32,555 nt of DNA from an uncultured Acetobacteraceae bacterium (lineage in GTDB: Bacteria; Pseudomonadota; Alphaproteobacteria; Acetobacterales; Acetobacteraceae), in contig CAITUP010000086.1 of NCBI GenBank assembly GCA_903895595.1, forward strand, positions 1-32,555, written 5' to 3'. This document shows, piece by piece, positions 7,565-15,545 of this stretch. Both the position numbers and the translations under genes were made by a program. Position 1 is the first letter of the stretch. Each line of letters starts with the position of its first letter. A model generated the notes under the pieces. It saw nothing but the letters and a program-made list of their open reading frames with translations. It made no database searches and was not told the DNA's origin.

Positions 7565-9159
7565 CGCCGCAGCGCCTCCGCCATGGATTTCAGCTCGCGC
7601 CGCATCAGTTTCCCCGTCACCGTCACCGGCAATTCCGTCCGAAATTCGATAAAATCCGGCACCTTGTAGCGCGACGCCAGCGCGCGGCAGTGCGCCGCCA
7701 AAACGTCGCCGCTTAACGAAAACCCAGCGCGAGGCACCACGAACGCCGCCAGCAACTGCCCTTGCAGCGCATCCGTCACGCCCACGACGCCGGCCAGCGC
7801 GACCCCCTCGTGCCGCATCAAAACATCCTCGACCTCGGCCGGGGAAATATTGATACCGCCCTTTTTGATCATCTCGCTGATGCGGCCACTGAACGATATC
7901 GACCCGTCCGCCAGCAACCGTCCCATATCGCCGGTACGGAAGAACCCGTCCTCGGCGATCACGCCGGAAGTCTGTTCCGCCGAGGCACCGGTATAGCCAT
8001 GCATCACATAGCCCCGAACCTCGATAAATCCTTCCTCGTCGGTCGGCATGACGGCGCCATCGGCATCGACGATCCGGATTTCCACCCCCGGCAGAGGCGG
8101 ACCCTGGCACGCGGCCCGTTGCTCCAGCGGCCAGTCATGAGGCGTCACCGCGCAATTGCCGTAACTTTCCGTCTGCCCGTAAACGTTGCAGATCTGATAA
8201 GCCCCCAGCACCCGCGCCGCCGTCAGCACATCCTGCGGCGCCCCGATCGTCAGACCGGTGCGCAGCGTCCTCACACGCTCGGGCGCGAACGACGGGTGCG
8301 ACACGACGGCGCTGGTCATCGCCGGCAGCGTATACATCGCGGTGCAGCCGTGTTGTTCGATCAGCGCAATGGCCTCGCCCGGATCGAACTTCCCTTGCAG
8401 CACCAGCGTGGCGCCATGGGTCAGAGCCGCCGACATCGCGTTGGCGCTGCCGTAAGACCAGAACAGCGGCGGTGCCAGCAGCACCCGGTCGGCCGGCGTG
8501 TAGCCCTGCCGCTGCCCGATGTTGAACCCGTTTTCGATAATCCCGACATGCGTCAGCGGCACCGATTTCGGCCGGCTGCTGCTGCCGGAGGTGTAAATGT
8601 AAATCGCCGCATCCGCCGCGCCCGACCCGATCCCCGGATCCGACCGCGCCGCCGGCGCCCCCGAGGTCAACGCGGAAAACCCGGACAGCAGCAACGTTTC
8701 CCGCAGCCCCGGATGCTTCCCTGCCAGCGCCTTCGTATGATCTGCGTAATCGTTGTCCGCGAACCGGTCCACCGCGATCAGCAACGAAATCCCGGAATCC
8801 CCGATCAGCCAATCCAGCTCATCCGCCGTCGACCACGTCGAAAACGCCGCCACCGCCGCCCCGGCGATCATGACGCCGAAAAACGCCTCGATCCATTCCG
8901 CCCGGTTGTTGATCAGCAGCCCGACCCGATCGCCCCGCCCGATCCCCCGTTCCCGCAGCGCCCCCGCGACCCGAGCCGCTCGGTCGGCCAACGCGGCGTA
9001 AGACAGGACGCGATCCCCAGCGATCACCGCCGGGTGCGATCCGTACCGTTCCGCCTGCTCGAACACGAGGTCCGACAGGCTTCGGCTGTAGGGAGGCAGC
9101 ATGCGGCGAAGCTCCGGGTCACCAATTCCGAATATTATTCGCTTTTTATCGGTGGCCAT
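7561..9159 (-). CDS. AMP-dependent acyl-CoA synthetase
   Basis: Adenylate-forming ligase that activates a carboxylic acid to its acyl-CoA. The phosphate-binding loop YTSGSSSRPKS lies at 189-199, the YGQTES motif near the middle, and the hinge motif RTGDMGRL is followed by GRISEMIKKGG. The C-terminal catalytic Lys is K517 in VTGKLMRRELK. The product has 532 residues from ATG 9159. An in-frame ATG at 9102 (MLPPYSRSLSDL) is also plausible and would leave a proper promoter region, since the divergent TetR gene starts only 15 bp from 9159. First gene of the cluster; probable supplier of the CoA thioester handled by the thiolase-like proteins. Substrate unknown. Confidence 0.93.
   Translation of the reverse strand: MATDKKRIIFGIGDPELRRMLPPYSRSLSDLVFEQAERYGSHPAVIAGDRVLSYAALADRAARVAGALRERGIGRGDRVGLLINNRAEWIEAFFGVMIAGAAVAAFSTWSTADELDWLIGDSGISLLIAVDRFADNDYADHTKALAGKHPGLRETLLLSGFSALTSGAPAARSDPGIGSGAADAAIYIYTSGSSSRPKSVPLTHVGIIENGFNIGQRQGYTPADRVLLAPPLFWSYGSANAMSAALTHGATLVLQGKFDPGEAIALIEQHGCTAMYTLPAMTSAVVSHPSFAPERVRTLRTGLTIGAPQDVLTAARVLGAYQICNVYGQTESYGNCAVTPHDWPLEQRAACQGPPLPGVEIRIVDADGAVMPTDEEGFIEVRGYVMHGYTGASAEQTSGVIAEDGFFRTGDMGRLLADGSISFSGRISEMIKKGGINISPAEVEDVLMRHEGVALAGVVGVTDALQGQLLAAFVVPRAGFSLSGDVLAAHCRALASRYKVPDFIEFRTELPVTVTGKLMRRELKSMAEALRR
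9128..9142. promoter_or_regulatory. Candidate TetR operator palindrome
   Basis: CCGAATATTATTCGC is palindromic at all but its outermost and two central positions, and is strikingly AT-rich for the region. It lies between the divergent acyl-CoA synthetase and TetR genes, although it falls within the first codons of the synthetase if translation starts at 9159. A start at 9102 would place it in the leader. It may instead be a -10 element. Confidence 0.4.
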
Positions 9160-9174
9160 GGCAGAGTGTCAAGC

Positions 9175-9849
9175 ATGCCGACACGAGATGACCCCTGGCT
9201 CGCTTTGCTGACCCGCGCCGCGAACCCCAGCCCGGACCCGAGCCCCGACCCCAAGCAGCAGCGCAGCCGCCAGCGCAAGCAGGAGTTGCTGGCCGCCGCC
9301 ACCCGCATTTTCGCCCGCGACGGCATCGCCAAAGCGAAGATGGCGGATGTCGCGAAGGAGGCCGGGATCGCGGTGTCCTCCATCTACGACTATTACCCGA
9401 GCAAGGAGGCGCTGGCGTATGAGATTCCGATCCAGCGTCTGGCGCAGCTTTACGATGCGTTCTTGCAACAGGCGGCGGCACTGCCCACGATGCGCGACCG
9501 GCTGGCCCTGTTCCTGACCATGACCGCCGATCATGCTCGGGAGAACCCCGATTGGGCGCGGCTGCTGTATCTGGAGATATGGCCGAGCGTCCTGATCGAG
9601 GAAGCCCGCGTCCGCCGGTCGGTGGACGATTTCGGCCGCATCATCGTGGCGATGATCCGCGAGGGGGCGCGGCGCGGCGAGTGGTCCGCGGATCTCGATC
9701 CGCACCGCACCGCGACGATTCTGATGGGAAGTATTACGCATATGCTGATTACGTGGCTGCTGTATCGCCGTCCGCACGATCTGGCGGCGGCGACGGGGCC
9801 GATGGTGGATCAGCTGATGGGGATGCTTGATCGTGGTGTCGGTTTGTGA
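9175..9849 (+). CDS. TetR/AcrR-family transcriptional regulator
   Basis: A 224-residue regulator. The N-terminal helix-turn-helix covers about residues 35-80, with LLAAATRIFARDGIAKAKM and DVAKEAGIAVSSIYDYYPSKEAL, the typical TetR pattern ending in YYxSKEAL. The C-terminal ligand-binding domain follows. The frame is open far upstream, but ATG 9175 is the start that gives a normal TetR. It is transcribed away from the acyl-CoA cluster and probably represses it in response to an acyl-CoA or acid ligand; that is inference from position. The N-terminus is extended by a Pro-rich PSPDPSPDP stretch. Confidence 0.92.
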   Translation: MPTRDDPWLALLTRAANPSPDPSPDPKQQRSRQRKQELLAAATRIFARDGIAKAKMADVAKEAGIAVSSIYDYYPSKEALAYEIPIQRLAQLYDAFLQQAAALPTMRDRLALFLTMTADHARENPDWARLLYLEIWPSVLIEEARVRRSVDDFGRIIVAMIREGARRGEWSADLDPHRTATILMGSITHMLITWLLYRRPHDLAAATGPMVDQLMGMLDRGVGL

Positions 9850-9860
9850 CACCATGGCAT

Positions 9861-10093
9861 ATGAGCCTTAGTTCGAGACATTGCCGAACTCTCTGCGCGA
9901 TCTTCCGCGTCCCGACCGCGGCGATGTGGAACCCGGTGACGGCTCCAGACGCCGCATGAACCTGAACGGTGCGGTCGCGGTGTTCCATCGCCCCCACCCG
10001 CAGCCGGAAATGAAAAAAGGGTCGGTCGAATCCGCGCGGGAGTTTCTGTTGAAGGCCGGTATCAACCCAAAATCGGAGGGCTGCGAATGCTGA
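9861..10093 (+). pseudogene. hicA: Frameshifted HicA-type mRNA interferase remnant
   Basis: Two pieces in different frames together resemble a HicA toxin. From ATG 9861 the reading MSLSSRHCRTLCAIF matches the usual HicA opening (xxHRRTLxAIF) and ends at a stop near 9959. From about 9920 a second frame reads GDGSRRRMNLNG and then VFHRPHPQPEMKKG and SAREFLLKAGINP, the typical C-terminal HicA sequence with its key His (HRPHP). The segment normally joining them is shortened, so at least one frameshift plus a deletion is likely. The end overlaps hicB as in intact hicAB operons. No active toxin is expected. Confidence 0.7.
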
Positions 10094-10452
10094 GCAATGT
10101 GCTGTCGTATCAGGATTATCGCGCGGAATTCGGCTACGACGCCGATGCCGAGCTGTTGCATGGCCGGGTGATTGGCATCAATGCGGTGGTGGATTTCTAC
10201 GGTAAGGACATTGAGGAGTTGAAGCAGGAATTCAAAACCAGCATCGAGTCCTACGTCGAGTATTGCCACAAAATTGGAACGAAGCCGGAAAAGACGTGGT
10301 CCGGGAAGCTCACGCTTCGTCCGACAGAGGCGCAGCGGCGTCGCTACGCGGTCGCGGCGGCTATAGCCCATAAAAGCCTGAATGCCTGGATGGTGGATGT
10401 CCTCGACCGGGAAAGCCTTCAGGCCGAGGGTGGAGCTATCGCCGCTGAGTGA
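10087..10452 (+). CDS. hicB: HicB-family antitoxin
   Basis: A 121-residue HicB antitoxin. The N-terminal RNase H-like fold is represented by YRAEFGYDADAELLHGRVIG and VVDFYGKDIEELKQEF. A C-terminal ribbon-helix-helix-like segment follows at about 75-106, ending in AHKSLNAWMVDVL. The FSG-equivalent KTWSGKLTLR fits the family. The start at ATG 10087 overlaps the end of the hicA remnant by 7 nt, the normal arrangement. As the toxin partner is broken, this is an orphan antitoxin that could still repress its own promoter or neutralise HicA toxins from elsewhere. Confidence 0.88.
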   Translation: MLSNVLSYQDYRAEFGYDADAELLHGRVIGINAVVDFYGKDIEELKQEFKTSIESYVEYCHKIGTKPEKTWSGKLTLRPTEAQRRRYAVAAAIAHKSLNAWMVDVLDRESLQAEGGAIAAE

Positions 10453-10700
10453 TCGTGCGACGAATTGTGGGCAAGTATCATCGGGCGCCGCGGCTAGGCG
10501 GAGGAATTCGCGGTCACCGTGGTATGGCTTTGCAGAACGGCCACGAGCTTCATGTTGGGGCCTGCCATTGCGGTCGATCGTGGCCTCATTGCCGGCTCAT
10601 GTGCGGTGCATAATTCAATAATTGCGAGCCTGCTCCCGTTTCCGTTCGCGGTTGCCCCTTCTGTTCCCGAAGGGGCTTCCCAACTTCAAGGAGAAATCTA
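10453..10700. other. Intergenic stretch without a supported gene
   Basis: No reading frame here has recognisable homology or plausible start signals. It holds the hairpin at 10654-10676 and ends in AAGGAG (10688-10693), the ribosome-binding site of the HNH pseudogene. Confidence 0.6.
10654..10676. terminator. Hairpin between hicB and the HNH pseudogene
   Basis: GCCCCTTC (10654-10661) and GAAGGGGC (10669-10676) pair perfectly around a 7-nt loop. No T run follows on either strand, so it may be a weak terminator or simply an mRNA structure ahead of the HNH pseudogene. Confidence 0.4.
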
Positions 10701-11291
10701 ATGACGCCTACGCAATCGTCCGTGCTCAAAAGTATGAAAGAGTACGACAGAATCGGGAAGCTTAAATTTTTAGCGAAATATTCAAGCGGGCGACCGTCCA
10801 AAGCCCATTATATTTGGCACGATGAGAAGCCCTATTCGCTCAAAGCGGTCTGGGCAGCCGCGCCCATTCCACCTATCTAGACGCAGGAATTTCGTACAGC
10901 CGTGGCACGAAAAGGAACGGAAAATCTAAAGTTTAATAATTTTATTGAAAATTTCCTAGCAGAGCAGTTCGACGAGGGAGAACGCATTCGACGGGAGGTA
11001 AGTACCTTTGCCCGAAATCCGAATCTAGTCGCTCAGGCGAAGAAACACTAAGGCTCAGTCTGTCGCGCATGTCGTTTTGATTTTGAATCCCATTACGGCA
11101 AGCTTGGTGCCGGTTACATCGAGTGTCACCACATTAACCCACTCTCAAGTCGTGGTGAGCAGAATGAACCGACGACCATCGAAGATGTCACGGTTCTCTG
11201 CGCAAACTGTCATCGCATGGTGCATTCCCGCACCCCATGTCTTACCATCGAGGAGTTGAGGTGTTCATTGGGCGACGGAGGCACTTGGTAA
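10701..11291 (+). pseudogene. HNH endonuclease (ScoMcrA-like) with two in-frame stops
   Basis: A single frame of 196 codons plus stop starting at ATG 10701, with AAGGAG at good spacing. It is interrupted by TAG (10878-10880) and TAA (11049-11051) but by no frameshift. The first part, with KEYDRIGKLKFLAKY and YSLKAVWAAA, resembles the N-terminal head of ScoMcrA-like HNH proteins. After the second stop come CRACRFDF, YIECHHINPLSSRGE and LCANCHR, a full HNH zinc motif. Each stop is explainable by one substitution: CAG to TAG, and a Tyr codon to TAA before GSVCRAC. Related enzymes cleave modified DNA. It is probably inactive, unless the stops are read through. Confidence 0.8.
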
Positions 11292-11516
11292 ACTCTTTCG
11301 GGGTCTTCGTCCCGTGGAAAAATTATGACTTCTGCACCAAAACCGGAGCCTTGAAATCATTGGTCTTTCCTAGTGGATAAGTCCCATGCAACAGCGTCCA
11401 TGAAATCGGGACAGGAAACCGCGCCGCAACACGCCGCCCCGTGGTCCACCCCCCAACGCACAACCTCTGGACCCACTGGTACAGACGCCCGCCCCAGTCT
11501 CCGCTCAAATACCCCC
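11292..11516. other. Intergenic stretch without a supported gene
   Basis: Lies between the HNH pseudogene and the conserved start of the DUF2161 gene. The frame of the latter is open from 11373, but the residues are low-complexity and unlike the family. No repeat, RNA gene or clear promoter is visible. Confidence 0.5.
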
Positions 11517-12185
11517 ATGCCGACTCGCGCCCCCGAAACCTCCCTCTACCCCGCTGTGAAGACCTTCCTCGAAGCCCAGGGCTTCACCGTCAAAGGGGAG
11601 GTCCGAGGCTGCGACATCGTCGCCGTCCGTGACGCCGAACCGCCCGTCCTGATCATCTGCGAGCTCAAGCTCGGCTTCACCCTGGAACTCGTGCTGCAAG
11701 GCCTCGACCGCATGCGTGCCGCCGACGACGTCTGGCTGGCGGTCGCCGCGACAAAAAAGGGCAGGGACCGCGACAGCCGAGCGCACCGATTATGCCGGAT
11801 GCTGGGGTTCGGGCTGCTGGCGGTGACGCCGGCGAAGGCTCGGGTCGAAATGCTGGTGGAACCGGCCCCGTATCAGCCGCGGCGCAACGCCAAGGAACGC
11901 AAGCGCATCCTCAAAGAACACGGCGCAAGGCGCGGCGACCCGACGCGGGGGGGATCGACCCGCCAGCCGATCATGACCGCCTATCGCCAGCAGGCTCTGG
12001 ACTGCGCCGCCGCGATGCGGGAAGGTCCGAAACAGCCGCGCGATCTGCGGCCGGTGGCCCCGGACGCCGGCAGTATCCTGCTCCGCAACGTCTACGGCTG
12101 GTTCGAAAAAGTGGATCGTGGCCTGTACCGGCTCAGTGAATCCGGGCACGCCGCGCTGCAACGCTGGGGAGAAGACACGCCATGA
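11517..12185 (+). CDS. DUF2161 protein, predicted PD-(D/E)XK nuclease fold
   Basis: A 222-residue DUF2161 protein. The N-terminal ETSLYPAVKTFLEAQGF and GEVRGCDIVAV, followed by ICELKLGF, give a PD-(D/E)XK-like signature (E28, D33, E49, K51). A basic region RNAKERKRILKEHG and a winged-helix-like C-terminus follow. The family is described as putative phosphodiesterase; no function has been established that I know of. ATG 11517 is the start that matches the conserved N-terminus; the frame is open to 11373, but that extension looks random. The stop overlaps the following hydrolase gene as ATGA. A role in DNA or RNA processing would be inference from the fold. Confidence 0.8.
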   Translation: MPTRAPETSLYPAVKTFLEAQGFTVKGEVRGCDIVAVRDAEPPVLIICELKLGFTLELVLQGLDRMRAADDVWLAVAATKKGRDRDSRAHRLCRMLGFGLLAVTPAKARVEMLVEPAPYQPRRNAKERKRILKEHGARRGDPTRGGSTRQPIMTAYRQQALDCAAAMREGPKQPRDLRPVAPDAGSILLRNVYGWFEKVDRGLYRLSESGHAALQRWGEDTP

Positions 12186-12877
12186 CCAATTTCGTTCTCG
12201 TGCACGGGTCCTACCAGGGCGGTTGGATCTGGCAGCGAGTCGCCAGCCGGCTCCGCGCCGCGGGCCACACCGTCTACGCCCCCACCATGATGGGTTGTGC
12301 CGAGCGGCGGCATGAACTGCGGGCGGGGATCGATACGTCCACGTATGTCGATGAAATCGCCGACCTGCTGTATTTCGAGGATCTGCACGATGTCGTCCTG
12401 GTCGGTACCAGCTCCGGCGGCATGGTCGTCTGCGGCGCGGCCGAACGCATGCGGCACCGGATCGCTCGTCTGGTGTTCGTCGATGCTCTGGCGCTGTTCA
12501 ATGGGGAACGCAGCCGCGACATCACCAAGCGCGGCGACCTAACCGGCTACATCCCGATGGCGGCCGCGCCGCCGCGCGCCGTGGCCGCGAAATCGCTGTT
12601 CGAGGGGCTGGACCCCGAAACCCTCGCCTGGGTGCTGGATCGCTACACGCCGCACCCGATCGGGACGTCCGAAATTCCAGTGAAGCTCGGCGATTTCTGG
12701 GACATGGACTGGAAGGCGACGGTGATCTGGTGCCGCCAAGCCCCCAACCCCGGCGAAGCCCACGTCCGCCGCTGCGCCGCTCGCTTGAAGGTGCGGTGCC
12801 ACGAGATGGACACCGGCCATTACCCGATGCTGAGCATGCCGGACGAACTGACCCAACTGATCCTGAGCGGCGAATGA
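12182..12877 (+). CDS. Alpha/beta hydrolase (hydroxynitrile-lyase/MenH-like esterase fold)
   Basis: A 231-residue small alpha/beta hydrolase. FVLVHGSYQGGWIWQRV gives the oxyanion HG motif (H8-G9), GTSSGG at 75-80 the nucleophile elbow (S77), FVDAL the acid region (D101), and DTGHYPML the catalytic His (H213). This matches the plant-type hydroxynitrile lyase/salicylate esterase-like branch common in bacteria. It is coupled to the DUF2161 gene by a 4-nt overlap. The following gene is separated by a REP-like element. Substrate unknown. Confidence 0.9.
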   Translation: MTNFVLVHGSYQGGWIWQRVASRLRAAGHTVYAPTMMGCAERRHELRAGIDTSTYVDEIADLLYFEDLHDVVLVGTSSGGMVVCGAAERMRHRIARLVFVDALALFNGERSRDITKRGDLTGYIPMAAAPPRAVAAKSLFEGLDPETLAWVLDRYTPHPIGTSEIPVKLGDFWDMDWKATVIWCRQAPNPGEAHVRRCAARLKVRCHEMDTGHYPMLSMPDELTQLILSGE

Positions 12878-12889
12878 TTTCCGCACCAT

Positions 12890-12964
12890 CGTCATGGTCG
12901 GGCCTGACCCGACCAACTCAGGCCAATTGGATAAAGGTGGTCGGGTCAAACCAGACCATCACGG
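12890..12964. repeat. REP-like element, long form, right arm decayed
   Basis: Same plan as 6611-6686: left arm CGTCATGGTCGGG-CCTGA-CCCGACC, a 24-bp centre with AACTCAGGCCAA and GGATAAAGGT, then a right arm. The right arm has changes (CCAGACCATCACGG) that break the perfect symmetry. It lies between the alpha/beta hydrolase and the flavin monooxygenase genes. Its end abuts the GGAGG used as ribosome-binding site by the latter. Confidence 0.85.
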
Positions 12965-12971
12965 AGGCAGT

Positions 12972-14012
12972 ATGATCCGCTTCGGCATCTGGGCCCTCGT
13001 CCACGGCAGCCGGGCCGCGTTGCAGGACCCCGACGAACCCTACGACGCCTCCTGGGACCGCAACAAAAACCTGATCCTCGAAGCCGAACGCCTCGGCTTC
13101 GACAGCACGCTGATCGCGCAGCACACGGTCAACCCGCATCACGCGCCGCAGGACCAACTTGAAGCCTGGACTGCCGCCGCCGCCGTCGCCGCGCTGACGA
13201 CCAAAATCGAGATCATCGCGGCCATCAAACCCTACCTCTACCACCCCGTCGTGCTGGCCAAGATGGCGCTCGGCATCGAGCACATCAGCCACGGCCGCTT
13301 CGCCATCAACCTCGTGAACGCCTGGAACCGGCCGGAGCTGGAAAAGGCCGGCATCGGATTCCCCGAACACGATGCCCGCTACGAATACGGCCGCGAGTGG
13401 ATTTCCGTCGTCGAGCCCCTGCTGCGCGGCGAATCGCTGACGTTCGAAGGCGAACGCTTCGACGTCCAGGACTACACCCTCCGCCCCGCCGATCCGTTCC
13501 GCCCGCGTCCGTTGATTTATGTCGGTGGCGAATCCATGCCGGCCCGGCAACTGGTGGCCGACAAGGGCGACGTCTGGTTCATCAACGGCCAGCCGCTGGA
13601 CGACGTCCGCACCCTGATCGCCGACGTGTCCGCGCGCGCCCGGCCGCCGGGCACGCCTCCGCTCCGCTACGGCCTTTCGGCCTTCGTCATCGCGCGGGAA
13701 ACCCAGGCCGAGGCCGAAGCGGTCCTCGACCACCTGTTCGAACTGGCCGCGAAGGACGCGCCGATCCGCGCGGTGCAGCACGCGAACACCGACGCCGCGT
13801 CCGTCATGGCGCAGACCATGCGCAAAACCCCCCGAGTCGGCAGCAACGGGGGTACCGCGGCGGGGTTGGTCGGGTCCTACGACCAGGTCGCTGCCCGCAT
13901 CCGCGCGTTCCATGACGCCGGGATCGAGCTGTTTATGCTCCAATTCCAGCCCTTCGAGGCCGAAATGCGCCGCTTCGCCGCCGAGATCATGCCGCGCGTG
14001 AAAGCGCCCTAA
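12972..14012 (+). CDS. LLM-class flavin-dependent monooxygenase (SsuD/SfnG-like)
   Basis: A 346-residue luciferase-like TIM-barrel oxygenase. The N-terminal RFGIWALVHGSRAALQD, the EAERLGFDSTLIAQHTVNP segment, and HGRFAINLVNAWNRPELEKAGI are typical of the alkanesulfonate/dimethyl-sulfone monooxygenase branch, which uses reduced FMN supplied by a partner reductase. The start is ATG 12972 with GGAGG 4 nt upstream. The stop TAA overlaps the stop of the convergent DUF6600-like gene. No flavin reductase is visible nearby. The substrate, whether sulfur compound or other, is not decided by sequence. Confidence 0.9.
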   Translation: MIRFGIWALVHGSRAALQDPDEPYDASWDRNKNLILEAERLGFDSTLIAQHTVNPHHAPQDQLEAWTAAAAVAALTTKIEIIAAIKPYLYHPVVLAKMALGIEHISHGRFAINLVNAWNRPELEKAGIGFPEHDARYEYGREWISVVEPLLRGESLTFEGERFDVQDYTLRPADPFRPRPLIYVGGESMPARQLVADKGDVWFINGQPLDDVRTLIADVSARARPPGTPPLRYGLSAFVIARETQAEAEAVLDHLFELAAKDAPIRAVQHANTDAASVMAQTMRKTPRVGSNGGTAAGLVGSYDQVAARIRAFHDAGIELFMLQFQPFEAEMRRFAAEIMPRVKAP

Positions 14013-15394
14013 CGCCGCTCCGGCAAGCGATGTTCGGTTCTCTGTCCCCCACTGTTGTGCTGCGGAGGCGGCGCCGTATGGATCGTCGGCGCGAAGATAT
14101 GCGGTAGCGACGCGGCGGGGGCGAATCCGGCCTCGACATGGGGCTGCACATACGGGGCGGGCGGCGCGACCGGCCGCTCCACATGCGGCATCGCGGTTCG
14201 CGCTCCGGCCGGACCTCCGCGATTGGGCGCCACGAACGCGGGCGCCGGCGGGACGGGCCGGTTCACCTGACCGAGGTAGCGGGGAGAAGCGCCGGACCAT
14301 GGCCGGTATGCCTCGCCTGGGCCTAACGGCCGCCACTGCGCGGTATGAGAACGCAATGCCTCCGCCAGCGCGACCCCGGCCCCGAGACCGACAAAACCCA
14401 CCAAGGCCGGTGCATAGGCCGGATAGGCGCCGCGACCGGTTGCTCCGAACGACGGCAGCCAACCCCAGCGGCCCCCGACCTGTAGCCACCGCCCGTAATG
14501 GAAGGGCGCGAAACCCCATGGCGCATCGTCGATCCAGGTCCAGCCCCAAGGTTGAATAAACGCCCAACGACCCATCCGGTAAGGCTCCCAATCCGCGGCA
14601 ACGGCCGGGAACCAGACCTCGCCCCGATCGGGGGTGGAACGCCAACTGCCGTAGCCAGCGAGGTCGGCTCCGCCCGGCAACCGCCCAACCCCGTCCGGCT
14701 GCATCACGGCCGGCAGCGGGGCGGCGAACCGGCCGGCCTCCGCCCGCGTGAAAGCGTCCGGTTCGGCGGGGCCAATGGCGATCCTGGTAACGGTATCGCC
14801 ACTTAAAATGGCCGATTCGCCAGCCTGGACCACCCGGTCCAGGCTCTGGCCCGCGAGATGGACCTGCCCCGCCATCACCGACACGACCGTTGGCGCCGTG
14901 TCGCTGCCGGCGATGACGGCGATTCGCGCATCTGCAGAGGCCGTCGCGACTCCGTGCGGGGTGCGCAGCGACCAGGTTTCCGAAGGACCGAGGCCGACAG
15001 CGGCCAGGAACACCTCCCCTCGCAGGAGTTCGGCCTGTAACCCGCCGGCATCCAGCGCGCCGATGGCGAGTTCGGACTCGCCGGCCAGCGCGATGCGGCT
15101 GCCGCCCAGATCGGCTTCCATTGTGGCATCGGGCCCGGTTCGCAACCCGGTGCCTGCCGCGACCGGAAAATTGACCGCCGCCGGTTGCCACTCGGTCGCA
15201 CCCGCCGCCTGGAATGAAACCGCCCCGTTCGCTCGCGCGAGCCGACCGACGCGGATCGGAGGATCGGCCATTTCCGGTCCGGTCTCGGTGGCCATGCCCG
15301 GCTGTGCGTATACGGGGAACGCGGCGCCACCCAACAGCAGCGCGGCGGCGCAAAGGCCGCTGGTCAGGCGGAAACGGGTAGTGTCGGTTCGCAT
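14009..15394 (-). CDS. Secreted FecR-like/DUF6600-type Trp-rich protein
   Basis: A 461-residue secreted protein. A signal peptide (about 1-31, ending VYA-QPG) is followed by a beta-rich region with FecR-like character (GLRTGPDATMEADLGG, LLRGEVFLA, WSLRTPHGVATASADA). A repeated Gly/Trp/Tyr-rich section then contains GRWAFIQPWGWTWIDDAPWG and RWGWLP, a DUF6600 hallmark, and the tail is Pro-rich and low-complexity. ATG 15394 is chosen because it starts the signal peptide. Divergent from a small lipoprotein gene 151 bp away, so the two probably share an envelope-related regulatory region. Function unknown. Confidence 0.8.
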   Translation of the reverse strand: MRTDTTRFRLTSGLCAAALLLGGAAFPVYAQPGMATETGPEMADPPIRVGRLARANGAVSFQAAGATEWQPAAVNFPVAAGTGLRTGPDATMEADLGGSRIALAGESELAIGALDAGGLQAELLRGEVFLAAVGLGPSETWSLRTPHGVATASADARIAVIAGSDTAPTVVSVMAGQVHLAGQSLDRVVQAGESAILSGDTVTRIAIGPAEPDAFTRAEAGRFAAPLPAVMQPDGVGRLPGGADLAGYGSWRSTPDRGEVWFPAVAADWEPYRMGRWAFIQPWGWTWIDDAPWGFAPFHYGRWLQVGGRWGWLPSFGATGRGAYPAYAPALVGFVGLGAGVALAEALRSHTAQWRPLGPGEAYRPWSGASPRYLGQVNRPVPPAPAFVAPNRGGPAGARTAMPHVERPVAPPAPYVQPHVEAGFAPAASLPHIFAPTIHTAPPPQHNSGGQRTEHRLPERR

Positions 15395-15545
15395 GACAGA
15401 GGGTCCTTGTCCCACGCCCGTACTGCACCATCGGATGATGGCGAAACAACGGCCGCGCTGCCATCGGTTCGCCATCGGCGTGTCACGATCGGGCCGCGAT
15501 CCCGGCGCATGTTGCCACGATCGAAACTCCATCGGGGGACACCGC

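Noticed and set aside
12918-15464. 848-codon open frame on the minus strand
   Set aside because: It overlaps the flavin monooxygenase antisense and the DUF6600-like gene in another frame. The translation is Arg/Gly-rich without domains, a typical shadow in high-GC DNA.
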